From Strix aluco (lineage: Eukaryota > Chordata > Aves > Strigiformes > Strigidae), in contig NC_133934.1 in assembly GCF_031877795.1 (NCBI RefSeq), forward strand, positions 108,750,610 to 108,814,609: DNA of 64,000 bases. The letters run 5' to 3'. Below the pieces are notes generated by a model, which had not been told where the DNA came from, did not search any database, and was given only the letters and a program-made list of their open reading frames with translations. Positions within the stretch are counted from its first letter, which is position 1, and the number at the start of each line of letters is the position of its first letter. This document shows positions 50,343 through 64,000 of this stretch, piece by piece. Position numbers and translations under genes: made by a program.

Positions 50343-52003
50343 CTGTAAAATGAAAAATAGAACTTGTAAATTCAACTTCCTGTCTCATGGTCTGATGGAA
50401 GTAGTACTGTATAAAACAGTCAAGTGAGTTTTTTGTTTTACAGCTTTCACAACATTCCTTTTCAGCTGATTAAAGTAATTGATGAAATTTGTCAGTGATA
50501 TGATTGTTTCCAAGCATGGGCTGTTGAGGTGACTGAAGAACAGCCACAAGGAAACAGTTTGAATGAAGGGAAAAAAAGCATTCAAATTTACAGAAAAACT
50601 TGCCCATGCTTAAAATCAATCTTTTTGTGCATTTTTAGAATTAAATGAAAAAAAAAGTGTTTCACTCTGAAAATTGATTAAAACAGAAGTAGATCATCAA
50701 AGCTATGCAATTATATATGAAAAGTTACTGAGGGTTATTTTTTTAACAACCTAGTAACCTGGGGAAATGAATGCAGAGAATTTTGACTATTATCACAAGA
50801 ACTGCCTTCTGTCACTATAATTGAACCATTTTGGTAACAGAAATAGCCAGTTCATTGTAACAAATACATTAGAAAAGATTTTTTATAGTCTTTACACTAT
50901 AAAATCCTAATATATTGTATTCACTTGTGTGACAATTATATACATTGGCACATACATGCACATATGTAACATTTCATGTTAGAAATTAATTTCTATTTGA
51001 GTTCTCTGGACTATGTCACATGAGTTGCTTTTAAATTTTATTTCATTCACATATTTTAATGATTAAAATTATGTTTTTGATCAATTGCATCATATTCAGA
51101 ATTCTGTAAAACCTTAAAGTTATAACCTCACAGAGAGCAGGAAAAACAGAACACATGCTGCAGTCTTATTACCATTTTAACTATCAGGACTTCACTCATG
51201 AGTTTTGCATGAGAAAAGCACTGCTTTAACTAAGCCAGAGACCAACTTTGAATCCAGATATGCTCCAGATTGCTAGCAATTAGGAGAGTTATGAGATTAT
51301 GAAGTTGCCTTGACAACCTCACAGGACTGAATTCTGACTGTTAATTCTCCAAGTACAGCACAGCTAACTAAAAGTACCTTAAGAAATAAAGATTACTGAC
51401 AAATGCATAGTTCAGTGATTAAAGATTAGCTTCAGTGATTTACAATAGAAACTACTTAAAATATTCTACTGATATGAATTTGCCTTCTTTCCTTTATTTC
51501 TCTAATGCTTTACTTTTCTTTCTCTACTTATGAAGCCTCCTTGTGAGCACCCTAACCTGTTACCTCTTTTCTCATAGTTCATTATCTATTTCTGACTGCA
51601 TGGAGACTATTTGAGACTTATTTTCAGGAACGAGTCCTTTAAAATTGATGTAGGTAACATGTACAAAATTTTACTTATTTCTTTCATAAGCAAAGAGATT
51701 GACTTGCTGTTCTTTCTTCCTATCTTCTACGCAGTTTTTCAAATCCTTTCTTAAAATTAATAAAATGACTGTTTCTTCATTTTCTTTTCACACATTCATG
51801 TTTTTCAGGACTATTCTTTCGTATACTTTCCAGTATGTTGACTCAACTGCCACATAAATTATGGTAGCTAAATATGCTGCCATCAACATTAGTTAGTGTA
51901 AGAATTTAGGTTTGGAAAGTGGCTGCCCTGTATGTTTTCTTTGGGTATATTCCACTATTGTAACTGAGTTGGTAAAAATTTGTATTGTAATCCTAGCTTA
52001 TAT

Positions 52004-52021
52004 AAAAAAAAAAAAAAAAAA
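52004..52021 (+). repeat. A18 homopolymer
   Basis: Eighteen A bases followed by CAAAACG. No retrocopy body is recognisable upstream. Confidence 0.92.
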
Positions 52022-55000
52022 CAAAACGAGGAAAGAGGAATAAATCTATGAGAAAGGGATGGGAAATGAAAGATTCTTCCCCATGTTCCATCTGACAAAA
52101 AATGATTCTTATACTTCACTCTATTTTCATTCTAATGCAATATTTGAGATTCGGTTGTAGACATGATTGGTCTAAGTGAAAAGGAAGTTGTTACAAGGTT
52201 CTATTCAAAGGCCTTTTATAAATGTAAGGTAAGTTGAGCTAATTTCTGCTAACAGTCTCCAGATTTGAAAGTTCTGCATCTGAAATTAGGAATATCTAGA
52301 ATCCATTTACTTTATTGTACCACTACCTAAATTGGCTGCGCTGCAGGATGCTTCATAAAACTGTGTCCGCAGAAGGGCAGGTAGGTATTGCTGTTATTTA
52401 ACTGACAATATATACCTACTTTACAGAGACATCCTCTATGATCATATATTAAAGAAAGAAGTTCTGCATTTAAACTGATGATTCCATTTAGTACTCCATC
52501 TATAAATAATAGCATGTTTTCTCCAAAGAAAAAGAATATTAAAGCAATACATACTAAACAGCTATACAAGAAGTCCCATAAAAATACAGCATATTGCATT
52601 ATTCTTTTAAACATTGCTATTTATAATGCCAGAATAACTTTGCTTACTTGGTCCAAAAAGTTCTGTTGATTTGTTTTATAATTTGTAAAACACTTCCCAT
52701 ATTTAAGTTCTTGTGCAAGCATGCTTTATATATTCAGTGCCAGAAAATAGTGTTATAATAAATTTAAGATAGAGAATGCATTGTGTCTGTAACACAGTAA
52801 AGATGATCACTAGGCCTAGTGGAGGCTCCTTTCATCCTGTAAACAGCGTCCGAGTTTCTCTGATTATAACTTTTCTTTCCAAAAGGAAGTTGCACAGTGG
52901 CATGAGTTTCTACATTTGTGAACAATCCTGCTATGATCATCTTTCAGGCCTAATGTAACCACAGGGTTCTTGGGTTTTTTTCAAAGTAATATATCATTAT
53001 TCTCATGGGTTACAGAACACATCAATTTACACATTGTCTAGAAGAATCAGCATTAATGAAAAAACACCATAAATGCACCTTCAGGCATTGATGGCTCTTC
53101 CCAAAAGATGAATAATACATAGAAAAAGACAAGATAAATTACTTTTAGAAATATATTCATCAACATATTTCCTTTTTTTATTTTTAGCTCCATATGAAGC
53201 TTGCAATCCTATAATGAGCTATAAGTTAAAACTATTCAAAAAAAAATCAAATATGTTTGAGTTGTTTAATACCATTCAAAATAAACAGCAAGTTCAGAAT
53301 GTCTGCAAAACTAGGGATCATACTTTTGTGTAGTTTAAAAAAAATAATTTATTTACAGTGGTTAAACTCCAAATCGTCTAAGGTTTATATCTTATTTAGC
53401 TATGCATCAGTGAACACCAACTGAGTGTCCTTGCAGTTATACCACAGTGGCTTAGACTTATCTGATCAAACTTCCAGGATCTATACAGGTTATGATTTAA
53501 AATATTCCATAAGAATCATTATCTTTTGGAGTTTGCCCGAAACTGAAACAACATAGTATGTTGAAAAATAGTGAAATATTAACCTGGAGATGAAGATTTT
53601 CTATTCCATCAAACTCTCAGATAAGTCAGGAAAAAATGTATGCAGTTATTCACATAGACTTTCTACACACACAAACACCAGTTGTAATTTTCACTGCTGG
53701 TGAAAAGTATCAGAAAAGAGATTTAGGAGCTGATATTTATTGATTGGAATGAGTAAAACACAACTGTACTACCTTATTCATCCTAGCTGATCTATTAACG
53801 TAACAACAGCTAGAATGTTAAAAAGCAGTCCAAATCCTTTACCTCTGTGCTGGGAGTAACAAAGCTGGGAAACAGGACACTGACTTTATATTACCTGGAG
53901 CAAGGAAGTTCCCCGGAATTTGAATTAAAAATCAAGATTTATTTCAGAAAGAACACTGAACAACCTTCATTCATTATTAAGTAGGAACTGGATTTTAAAC
54001 ACTGCATGACCTCCCATTTTAAGACACTGAAGATAATGATAGACCACGATCTGCTTCACATTCTCTGGGAAGACTGAAGTGCCAGAGAAAAGGCAACAAA
54101 TTGGATCAATACCAGATTTGTATGTTCACCACTAAGAACTTAAATTTGGTACCTGCTAATTCACAACTTCTAGCATAGGGGAATGCACAAATACAGAACT
54201 CTACACAAAATCAGTTCTTATAGTCACAGATACCTAGTCATGTAGTCAAAACCCCTAAAATGTGATTCAGATTACTCTGAAGTTGACATTTGCACTTCAA
54301 TTCAGTTCTGCATACATAGCTAATATGCTGTAAACTATCCAAGATACCTGTAAACTGCCAGCAGATTTGACTCAAGACTCTCGCCCCTCCAAAGCAGCTG
54401 CTGATCACACAGGAAACTATGTAGCAACTCGCACAGCACACAAAATACTGCTACTATGTGGCATTAAAACAAGAAATCCAGGTTATTAAAAGCCAAAAAA
54501 GAATGACAGTTTGGAGGAAAGTGTCAACATATTTTTTGCATCAAGCTAAGAACAGTTCTTCTCCAAAACCCAAGTCAGGTCTTTCAGTTCTACCTTAGCA
54601 AAACTATTTCTGATTTCCCAAAGTTTGCAACCCTAGAAATTTAGTTTTTATGTTACACAAGTATCTGGCAAACTCTTGAGAAATCAATCACTTAATTGGA
54701 CACCCTGATCATCTTATCTTTAAATTTCCTTTGATCAAAACTTGCAGTATATTTATTTCAAGTCTTTCCTATCATTCTCACTTCAAATACTCATCCCACG
54801 GCTTTCAATCACCATTTGGATGTGTTTCCCACAAAGCTGCTGAACAGATACTGCAGCATTCCTTTAAATGCACAGGGCAGCCAAGCCAGTTTCCATCAAG
54901 TCTGAAGGAATTTTCAAGCAGCTGAATAAACTAGTTTCAGCTAGAAATTACTTATCTTGCACATGCCTACAAAGCAAAGTTTGATCATGTTATACCACTT

Positions 55001-55754
55001 AGAAGTTTTTCCCTTCATGCAATGAATCTGACATGAAGGCCCTATTTTGGGGCGTGAAATAAGCTGTTTCTAACTGAACCAGTTTAAGCAAAATGTTTCA
55101 GAATAGATATATTCCTGGCTAGTAAAGACAGAACAACTGCGATTTCAGCCTGTACCTGTATTAGCATGATTTTGGTGAATGGCCTCACAGTACTGTGACA
55201 GCAGTCACAGTCCAGAAACAGTCAATACTAAAAGATGTTTCAATGAGACTGGACCTTTGTACAGTCAGGCCAGACACCACAAATCACCCTGGCACTAAAA
55301 CAATTGAGATGCAAAACAGTACAGGGACCGGATTCAAACTACTCTAATTGAAAAAGTACTTGCCACACATGTAAACTATTAAGGGAATTTCTACATAAAC
55401 ATGTTATTATCTTAAAAGAGCTCTAGAGAAATAGGTATTTCTTATAACCTTAATTTTTGCTAGTGCAGAACAAGACCCATAAACTATGAGCATTTCAGAA
55501 TGTGTTTATGTATTACCAAGCAAAAAAAAAAATCAATAAATCTCTGAAGACAAAGGTGATACTGTTTGACTTGAACACAACATGTAGTATCTCTAAGATA
55601 TAGAATATTTCTATCCTGCTAGTTCTCCTCCCCACCCTATTCATAGGTTTAGTGATAGATAAAGCCAGGAGAAATCTCAAAAGTTGGGGGTTTTTTGGAA
55701 TTGTATTCAGATGGTTAGTAGTTTTCATGGCCAAACTCAATAGCCACTACTTTT

Positions 55755-55775
55755 TTATTATTATTATTATTATTA
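55755..55775 (+). repeat. TTA trinucleotide microsatellite (7 units)
   Basis: Seven perfect TTA units preceded by a short T run. Confidence 0.95.
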
Positions 55776-57198
55776 TTTGAAGCTTCTGCTAAACATAAAA
55801 AGTCTCAAGTGATTTTTAATACTGATTATAGCTTTCTAGTCCATTAGCAAATGACTATATTAACATTGAGCACATTCCACTATCTTTAAAGCTTCCACTA
55901 CTGCAGTCAATGCAGTGCTCATCACCACCAAGACTGAAACAGCTGTTTATCTGTATCTAAATCAATAGTTTTCTCATCCACATGTAAAAAGACATCCAAA
56001 CTCAAAGGAATACCATTTAAAAAGAGATTCCCTTTTACCGTATTCTTTGCCTTTATGAATTCAGGCAATTTATTAGTTAGTAACATAGTCAATATTTCAA
56101 AAGAATATACTTTACATAAAATTTTGATTTTTTTAGAATGAATTAATTCTCTTGATACTTCAAAGCAGATTCTTAAACCCAGGGTGGTGCATTTATTTGC
56201 ATTAACCTGAAGCAGCACCCACAATCATAACAGAGAATAGAAAAAAGGCATCTGAAGCTAAGAGAGAAGGAAAGAGTTCACTGTTCAGATTCCCTAAGAG
56301 ACTTATTGCTATGCAGGAAACAGAACATACTGTGTCTTCTTTCTATTCCGTGAGGCTTAGGTAGGTTTGATGTTTTGTAGCGCAATTTTTAAATGTTCAC
56401 ATTTCCAGTGCTGGCCTGATCTGTATTTCCTTATTTGCAAAGAAGTTAATCACTTCTGGGAAAAGGATAATATATAGAAGGGAAATGTACTTCTTTGGGG
56501 GTGTGAGGGATGACAGATAAGTGCAACTTAAGATTCGCAGATAATTTTCTATTCAAGTCATACTCATGCTCATGACTTTTACAAATTAGCGGCATCTTAC
56601 TGGGTGAGACCTAAAAATCATTGGGTACTACATCCCGCTTCAGACAGTAAGCATGAGTGGATATTAAGACACGAGGATAGAAAAAAGGTAGTGTTATTTA
56701 CTCTAATGGTAGCTTACAGCATTGAGCAGCTGAGGCAATTCCTAAAAAACCCCAAAAAAACCCAAAAAAACAAGGACTGCATCTGGAGCATCCATGATCC
56801 ATCAGACTTCCATGAACTTAATTATTTCTTCATTGAACCTATTTGTTGTTTCGGATGCCAGAACATTTTGCAACAATGAGTTTCTATAATTGAAGCATAT
56901 ACTGTGTAAAAAAAAATGCTTCCTTTTGTTTTAAACATCTCTGGACTGTCAGACTTCCTTAAATGTATAAGTCTTGCTTCTAATTTACTTACTTCAATAA
57001 TTCTTCCTTATGTTTCACACCATTATTTCTCTTATTTCCTTTTCACTTCAATTTGTATGTGATGCAGATACACAGAAGTGAACTATCTCCCACACTTCAT
57101 TTAGAAAACCTTTTCTAACTTTTCATTTTTCCTAAGAAGCTGTCCTAAATTCTCATCATCAGTTCTATAACCCCCTCTGTACTTACCATTACCTGAAC

Positions 57199-57389
57199 TC
57201 ACAGAATCATCTAGGTTGGAAAAGACCTTGGAGATCATCTAGTCCAACCATTAACCTAACACTGACCATTCTCAACTACACCATATCCCCAAGTGCTATG
57301 TCAACAGAACTCAAACACCTCCAGGGATGGGGACTCCACCACTGCCCTGGGCAGCCCATTCCAACGCCTAATAAGCTGTTCTGTAAAAC
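57199..57389 (-). mobile_element. CR1 3' tail (about 190 bases)
   Basis: TCACAGAATCATCTAGGTTG through CATTAACCTAACACTGACC and CCTCCAGGGATGGGGACTCC is the reverse complement of a CR1 3' UTR and the last ORF2 codons. It closely resembles the 3' end of the near-full-length copy at 1002, so both belong to one subfamily. The resemblance ends near TTCTGTAAAACT. Confidence 0.92.
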
Positions 57390-58350
57390 TATTACAGTAT
57401 CTACCTTACACTGAATTCAAAAGTGCAAGACTGGATACGTGTATATTTCACATACACAGTTTAAGAATACAAGATACTATGCAGAGTTGCTATAACCCCT
57501 TCTACAGTCCAAATATGCTTGAGGAATAGTTTGTCTGAATATGAGATTAAACACAAGATTACCAAACAAAAAATTATTAGGTTCCAATATGCTGCTTACA
57601 CATTTTAAAGAGAGACCTTTATCAAAAGAATGAGATTTTTTTTTTTCCAAAAAGACTTTTTAGTTCTACTCCTGGCTCTGCCACCCACGATAGTATCTTC
57701 TGAGGAAATTTTCTGTGCTTCATTTAAAAATGGCTAAAGAAAATATTTCCACATCTTCACAGAGCTGATGTGAGGCTTAAAGTGCACTGAAATCCATGCA
57801 GAAGATATTATTATGAACGCAAAAGTGATAACAGCACAAAATTTCATAATGTTTTAGTAGTTGCCTAACTTATGAGCTGGGAGAGAGATGTTAAACTATG
57901 TCTGCCATATTTGGACCGTATTGATTCTCAATTGAAAGCTACTGTAGGAGGAGTAGGAGGGAGGGTTGTGAATATATACATAGTTAACATATCTTTAAGA
58001 ACAGCTATAAGTAATCAATCCGTTGCTTTTCTTTGAATGTTCTTGTGTACCAGCAGACACGCTGTAGAGGATTACAAACAGCTGAGGGTTTCTAGTTAAA
58101 TAATGGCTGAAGAACAACTTCCTAAATGCTTTAGTAAGTTCCTGTAAGTTTCAGTAAGAAACACTTAGTGACATGGACATATCAGAAGGCTAACCTTGAA
58201 GTGATATAAAAACATTGTCTTATTCTGAATCAAAGATGGTTCCACTATGAATATGTGACAAGGCACAGAATAATGGTCTTGTAGCTCAGTAGGATTGCAC
58301 TCCAAAAGGTGTGTATATTTATTTATTATCAATATATATGTATATTTATT

Positions 58351-58387
58351 ATATGTGTATTTATTATCAATCAATAAATACACATAT
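58351..58387. repeat. Perfect 15-bp inverted repeat with 7-base loop
   Basis: ATATGTGTATTTATT, seven bases ATCAATC, then its exact reverse complement AATAAATACACATAT. The surrounding 40 bases are also TATTTATT-rich. It may form a hairpin or cruciform. AT simple sequence makes such palindromes more likely by chance. Confidence 0.9.
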
Positions 58388-61300
58388 TAGGGGTGCATGC
58401 CTCAAATTTTTTTACTGATAGGGGTATGTGATCAAAAAAGTTTGGAGACTAGTGCTCTATATTAAGAGCCACAGAACAATCTCACTTCTGGAATGAGCAG
58501 ACTATGGCTGACAGCATTCAGAATTTTAATTTTTTCAATACAGGCATTCAATTTTCTTAAATCTGAAATGTTTTATTGTCCTCTGTTACTCCAAAATTCT
58601 TTCTCCTTTTATGTCAAGCTGCACACTTCATGGCATATAAATTGAGAGAAAAAACCACAAAGTTCAAGTAAAAGCAAGGTCAAATGAGAAGGATATTTAT
58701 AAGAAGAGAAACAGGGTGGGAAGAATGAGGAAGAGGAGAAAGGGCTAGATGAATTTACAGTAGAGGGACACGAGTATGTATGGCATATTATTTGAAGAGA
58801 GGCTCTCCTAGGAGCAGTGGATCATATCCAGAGACCTTACTGTGGCACTTCAGGCATTAGTGATGCGTACTAGCTTATCTTTATGAAGACTTCCTAACAC
58901 ATCTTTGTATCTGGAAGAGGAACTGTCTGTATGGCAAAGCAAATCTTAATGGAGACTTGTCATCTAGAGCTATGAATGTCTTCTCTACACAGCTGCCCCT
59001 ATTATAAATTTAGAGATGGTATCCCAGGTATTGTTTGTTCTCTGAAGTAGTGTCCAAATAAGTAAGATGAATTCCAGCCACAACAGAATCAAGGGTCTCC
59101 TCTAGAATCTAATGAGATGGTACATCAAAATCAACACAGCTGGGACAGCAGCATGTAGCTATTAACTCACAGAAGCACTAAGAAATTGGTGAGGCACAAC
59201 TGCAGAGCTACAGAAAACCTGTTTGCCGAACATTATTTGCTCAACTCTTCCCTGAAGAGTAAAAACGTATAAAGTCAGACCACCTGTATTTCTGGTTTTG
59301 GCAGCCTCATTAATCAACCAACTTGTCTTGATCCTGAGCAGCCACTTTTCCTCAACAGGAAGCATTAAATCTCCTATGTGAGAGAGTGTCCTTGCAGTAT
59401 GGACTTCAATCTGCTTCATCTGCAGGATGACACCACCATAGTTTTTCTTATTTGAAGCCTTTACTAAACCATGATTCTACTGACAGAGAAAACCACTATG
59501 GGCTAAAGTTCTCTATATGCCTCTAACTAATGATTTCTTAAAATTTTGCTTTAATACGTATATTTCACAATAAATTAATAATTTAATCAGAAAGAACTTT
59601 CTTATCTGAAAACAAGAACTATGGATGTAAAGAATGGCATAATAAAAAAACAAACAAAACCTTAACAAAAACATGGAAAATTAATCCAGTAAAGCAAAAG
59701 TTTATCTGAAAGGCATGGCTTCTGCCATGAAAACTGTAATGGGATGCACCAGATACCAAGAATGCAGTTGCCAGAATTTAATTTTTTTTCAATTATTTTT
59801 AATTAAAGTCTTGGCTGTTTTGAAAACAGTTTTAAGTTTCAGAATGCTGTCATTTCCTGATTAAAAATTAAATATCTTCTTATAAAAACTACATCCATAA
59901 ATCCACAGTAACTAGAAGGTTGCTGTGAAGATTAGAAACAAGTCGTACAGTCATTGGTTGAATCTATCCTCAAATCAATGATTTAAACAACACAAAAAAA
60001 AACCCCCTAAGAATTGTGAGACACTTGCATCTTGAAACCTTTATGTCCTGTGTAAAATTATATATGTCAAAATAAAGATGCTAGTGATTAAATAAACCAG
60101 AAGGCTAAAGTGTCAATATCGTATTTTTTTTTCCATTTAACATGCTCAAATTAAAGACGAAAAACGGACAGAATATAGTGGGAAAAGCCAGCATTGTTAC
60201 TGCCTACATCCTCCTCCTATGTAAGCTAAGGAACATTGTCCTGTAACTGCACTTCAACAGTTCCAATCAACACAAAATCCAAATATCAAACAATAACAAC
60301 TGTAAAATTCTTCTAGTCATTGTTGCTTCTGGATCACAGTACTTTTAGACAGAAATTTTTTTAAGTGCAAGATGAACTTTCTTCAGAGCAAACAAAATTC
60401 TTAGTACCATTAAATGAAGTAATTAAAACATTATTTGAATTTCAGTACCAGAGAAAGGGGTTTCAAACTTCATCTTGCTTATTATCAAAGATGCATATTC
60501 CAAAGAGAACTCATTAACACACATATACTTGGTATTTGAAAAGAAATACTTGATTTGGAGCACATTGCCATGCTTTTCTTTTGGCTACTATTTGCTGAAT
60601 TATCTATCAAAATATAAAGACTCCAACTCTTCTTTTACACTATCCTTAGACTGGCACAGCTTGACTACAATCACAGAAGTCTTTTCAGTTATAACTATGC
60701 AGTTTCTTATGAGGAAAAAAATAAGATTAAAACCCCTAAAAATAAAGAAAATTGAGGAGATCATTGAGATTCACTGAATTTAGAAATTATTTTGACATTC
60801 AAGAAACTCAAAGAAAACACAAGTCAAAATGAAAATGGTGGTGTGAATGGGAAGCAACCTGCTTCATTGGCAACTGAAATATACAAATAAGTCATTGGCT
60901 GCAATAATTGAACAAAAGGCCAAATAGAATACATTGTGCTAAAAGAGAGACCTTTGACAATGGTCTACCAGGTTTACTGCATAGGAGAGAAGAATAGTAA
61001 CTTGCAACAGCAAACAGCAGTTACTAGTCATTTTGGGTTCTGTGGCTTTTTCAGCTTTTTTTAAACAACATTTTTTGGGTCAGCACACAGTTGGTTCATG
61101 GAAGTCTGATCTCACTCATGATTTCTGTTCCTGCAAAGGTTTAAAAAGAATATGTTCGTTGTTTCAAAAGTGTGATAGCTGAAAATGCTGTAAATCCAGT
61201 TAGTAAATAATTATTAGAAACCATATTGACATCATCTCTAAAACAGTCTGATAGGTAACTAGTTTTATTCTACAGGTTTGCATGAATGTGAATTTGACAG

Positions 61301-64000
61301 CATGTGAGAAGCAGAATCTCCCCTAGATGAAAAATATCAGTCAAGATAAACAACAGCACTTCAAAGGAAGTCCATATCTTATACTTGGGTTTGGTACTAT
61401 CTTGAAGAGCATCAATCATAATGATTTCACACTTCTCTTTGGGTAGGTGTAGCCACTGTTATTTAAATAGATTTAATCACAGTTTGTACAGAATTCTATC
61501 ATCTGTGACAGGGTAAATATGATCTTCTATACACCACATAAAGGTCCAGACCAGGGGATGTGAATAAACGTATTTCAAGCTTTTGCCTTGCCATCTAGCA
61601 ACCTGTTGTTGACCTGTGAATCACTCAGTTGTAAGTAGGTGAAGATACCATATCCTTGCTGAATTACTACCACTAAGCATGCTTCTAAGGCCTTAAATGG
61701 TGTTTCAATAATGACTTGATTGTACTACCAGATGCAACTGTTATCATGTATATAGGTGTTGACTACTCATGCATCAGTAACATTGACAACTAGTGCTGAA
61801 ATGCACACAAAAATGTTCCTATTACAAATCTTGAGAAGAGATTTTTTTTTCCCTTTTTAGAAAAGTCTAACCTACACTGCTAGTGAATAAACACTTCAAA
61901 TTTTACAAGAGGCTGAGAAGCCAGCAAACTTTTACCCTAACAGTACATCTATACTACACTGAAGTTCTTTACTTAAAGGAGTTACCTTTAAATAAGTTAG
62001 TTTGGGTACTAATGACTGTGCAACTACTCCTACTTCATGCACATGCAGAAGCTAGTGCAACCCCAGCTGAAATGGTGCTAGCACTAAGTGCTCCAGTTCC
62101 ACCAGATGTCAGATCACATCATAGGCTGCATTTGCAGATTGCATTTGTTAAAAGGCATGGAGGTATCTCTGCTCCCTGCTTCTGGTTGTGCACTTGTCCT
62201 GGCAAAAATGTTGGCCCTGGACCTCCACAAGGGACAATTTAGTTCATTACAATGAGAACCTGGCAAAAAACACAGATAGTCCTATGTGGCTAATACTGAG
62301 TAAAATTTGGTTATAGAGGGGTGCAACAAGGAGCAGACATGAAACAAGGGAAGGAGCAAGTAACACATATAGGAGAGAAATAGAACCAAGAATTTAGCCT
62401 TTTGTCTGCAGTGACATTAATTGGCTCCATTGAATGGGAAACTGTAATCTGACCCACTAACTCATTATTTTAGATTTGTGTGATGGAGCTATAATCACAC
62501 CTCTATAGCACAGATCTACCCAAGCTAACTGACCAATGGCTTTTTCTCCCAGTTTTGATTAGAGGCCCCATTAAATAACCTGGAAAGAGAAAAAAAAATA
62601 AAGATCAGCATTATATAAACCAAATTATAGTAAGAAATGTTCTCAAAGTGAGGTCTTCAGAATAGTTGACATTTTAGACAAAAAAATACAGTTGAACATT
62701 CTGTCTTGTCACTGCATACAATATATAATTGTTACAATTCTCTCCTGAATGGGGAAACATTTCCTTTCTGATGATAAATACAATCTTCCAGGAGTACACA
62801 GAAAGAAATTGAAACTTAATTTGTTTTCATTCACCAAGTACAAGCTCGAAAAGATAATTTGTCATTTCTTGTTTTAGAAAATTATGTTGATATGTTTATG
62901 GGCATAGCAGCTATGTAAAAATTATGGTACGGCATATATAAATGACAAAACAGGAAATTGAATGCCACTTTCTTCAGTGAGTTCTCTGTCTTAATATCCT
63001 AGGCTTTTCTTTTTTTGATGTTTATCATCCCAACCATACTTATGCATATCAGCAAATTTCCTTTTGGCTACATCTGAAAGGCAGCTGCGTATCTTAATAC
63101 AAAAATACACAGAACTGATCTTGGACCTAACAGCTAAGGAAGGGTCAAAGATTAAGGGTACCAAGTTTTTTGAAGCAGCTAGTACAACTCATTTTGAATT
63201 GAAGTAACTGGGCAAACAGAAGGGGGCCATCAGCTGCAAAAGAGAAAGCTTTTCTAGCCAAGGACACTTGTTACTTGAGATAATTAATTCTTTGGAGCTT
63301 AGAAGTGTATTTCCTAATTGGGCTGTTTGAAGATCAGAGCTAAACAATCCATTTGCAAAGTCTGCAGCAAAGGACAGCAGCTAACATATGAAGCTAAAAG
63401 ATACTAGTCCTGAAATTAAGTTTCCCTACCAATCTCAGAAAAAAGGGATCTTTTAGCAGCTTGGCCATTTTAATAAACTGTCAGAAGAGTAAATCACACA
63501 AAACAGTTATAGCTCTGTGGGATTCAGTCCTTGATAAATGCTGTAAGAGAGCTTTTAATTCTACTAGGCAGCCCTATGGATCACCAAGGCCCAAAGAGCT
63601 TCCAAAAAAAACATTTACTTCAAGCATACACGCACACAGAAGTCCGTGTGTCTCATTGCAAAACAGAGAACTTCCCCAAATTTACAGAAGTTCCTTCTTT
63701 GTAACTAGACAAGTATTAGAAACCACAATATAATGCAACTAGCAGTTATATAGCACCTCATCTCCCCACGCATGCTTTAGAGGAATATGCAAGAAACAGT
63801 AAGCTGGCAATTATGAAAAAAGCTATAATAGTAACTCTTATTTCTAATTTTCTCAGCTGTAGTTTGGCTTTGAGTTTCTTCTCTGGTGGGACAGTCCTGT
63901 TGTTGTACTGTCCCATGGTAACTGATGATATACAAATGAGACTTACCAACTTTAACTTTCCGTGGCTGGCAACATTTCACTTAACATCTAAAACTCTGTT

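Larger units (their letters stand above)
50343..64000 (-). other. CEP128: CEP128 intron, 3' 13.7 kb (continues past the window)
   Basis: No CEP128-like exon was found here. It holds an A18 run, a TTA repeat, a CR1 3' tail (57.2 kb), an A-rich low-complexity patch at 56742-56772 and an AT hairpin at 58.35 kb. An exon-like segment at 59284-59419 (minus strand) and a 63-codon membrane-type frame at 63758-63949 (minus strand) were seen but not assigned. Confidence 0.6.

Noticed and set aside
55922-56224. 100-codon minus-strand frame in the CEP128 upstream intron
   Set aside because: No recognisable motif, no CEP128 similarity, and no convincing pair of splice sites.
61883-62242. 119-codon plus-strand frame with a hydrophobic then proline-rich part
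   Set aside because: No known motif. Amino acid composition changes abruptly along the frame and no exon borders are evident; likely chance.
63758-63949. 63-codon minus-strand frame with KKLKAKLQLRKLEIR and then a hydrophobic stretch, like a type II membrane anchor
   Set aside because: Attractive pattern, but no family match, a stop soon after the helix and no clear donor. I could not separate it from chance.
1-64000. Search for tRNA, rRNA, CRISPR arrays, operons or clusters of linked genes
   Set aside because: None seen. The composition, introns and CR1 elements show vertebrate nuclear DNA with a single multi-exon gene.

Overview
The window is vertebrate nuclear DNA, AT-rich and mostly non-coding. 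It carries many CR1 LINE copies whose 3' ends have degenerate ATTCTATG repeats. With an LTR of a type common in bird genomes, this points to a bird (or a close sauropsid); I cannot name the species. Nothing bacterial, plasmid-like or CRISPR-like was seen.

One cellular gene is supported: the 3' end of CEP128 (centrosomal protein 128, a subdistal-appendage protein of the mother centriole) on the minus strand. Six small exons form a chain with matching reading phase and standard gt/ag borders: 50293-50342, 42915-42938 (a 24-nt microexon), 28036-28113, 25906-26019, 22118-22226 and 17159-17253 (stop codon). They encode 155 residues that align without gaps, as far as I can recall, to the human CEP128 C-terminus up to about the last 15 residues. 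The gene continues 5' beyond base 64000. A seventh, possible cassette exon at 31440-31589 is open, 150 nt long and phase 0 at both ends. I regard it as the most interesting testable coding prediction here.

Layout. 1-5415: a plus-strand CR1 is split by a nearly full-length (about 4.36 kb) minus-strand CR1 that still has its GC-rich 5' leader, ORF1 esterase remnant and ORF2. All of these are broken by frameshifts, including one exactly at the reverse-transcriptase FADD box, and by an endonuclease deletion. 5416-17158: region 3' of CEP128, with a truncated ERV-type LTR, short CR1 3' tails and the likely CEP128 3' UTR. 17159-64000: CEP128 exons and introns. The introns hold CR1 pieces (20.9, 36.8-37.4, 48.0-49.4 and 57.2 kb), two much older CR1 pieces (30.1 and 33.1 kb), an exact 137-bp duplication (34886/37802), small tandem duplications and simple repeats.

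I did not find an unknown multi-gene system. The observations of most value are the cassette-exon candidate, the exact 137-bp duplication with a tandem repeat beside its breakpoint, the nested CR1 structure, the 24-nt exon, and a small membrane-type ORF at 15.6 kb.
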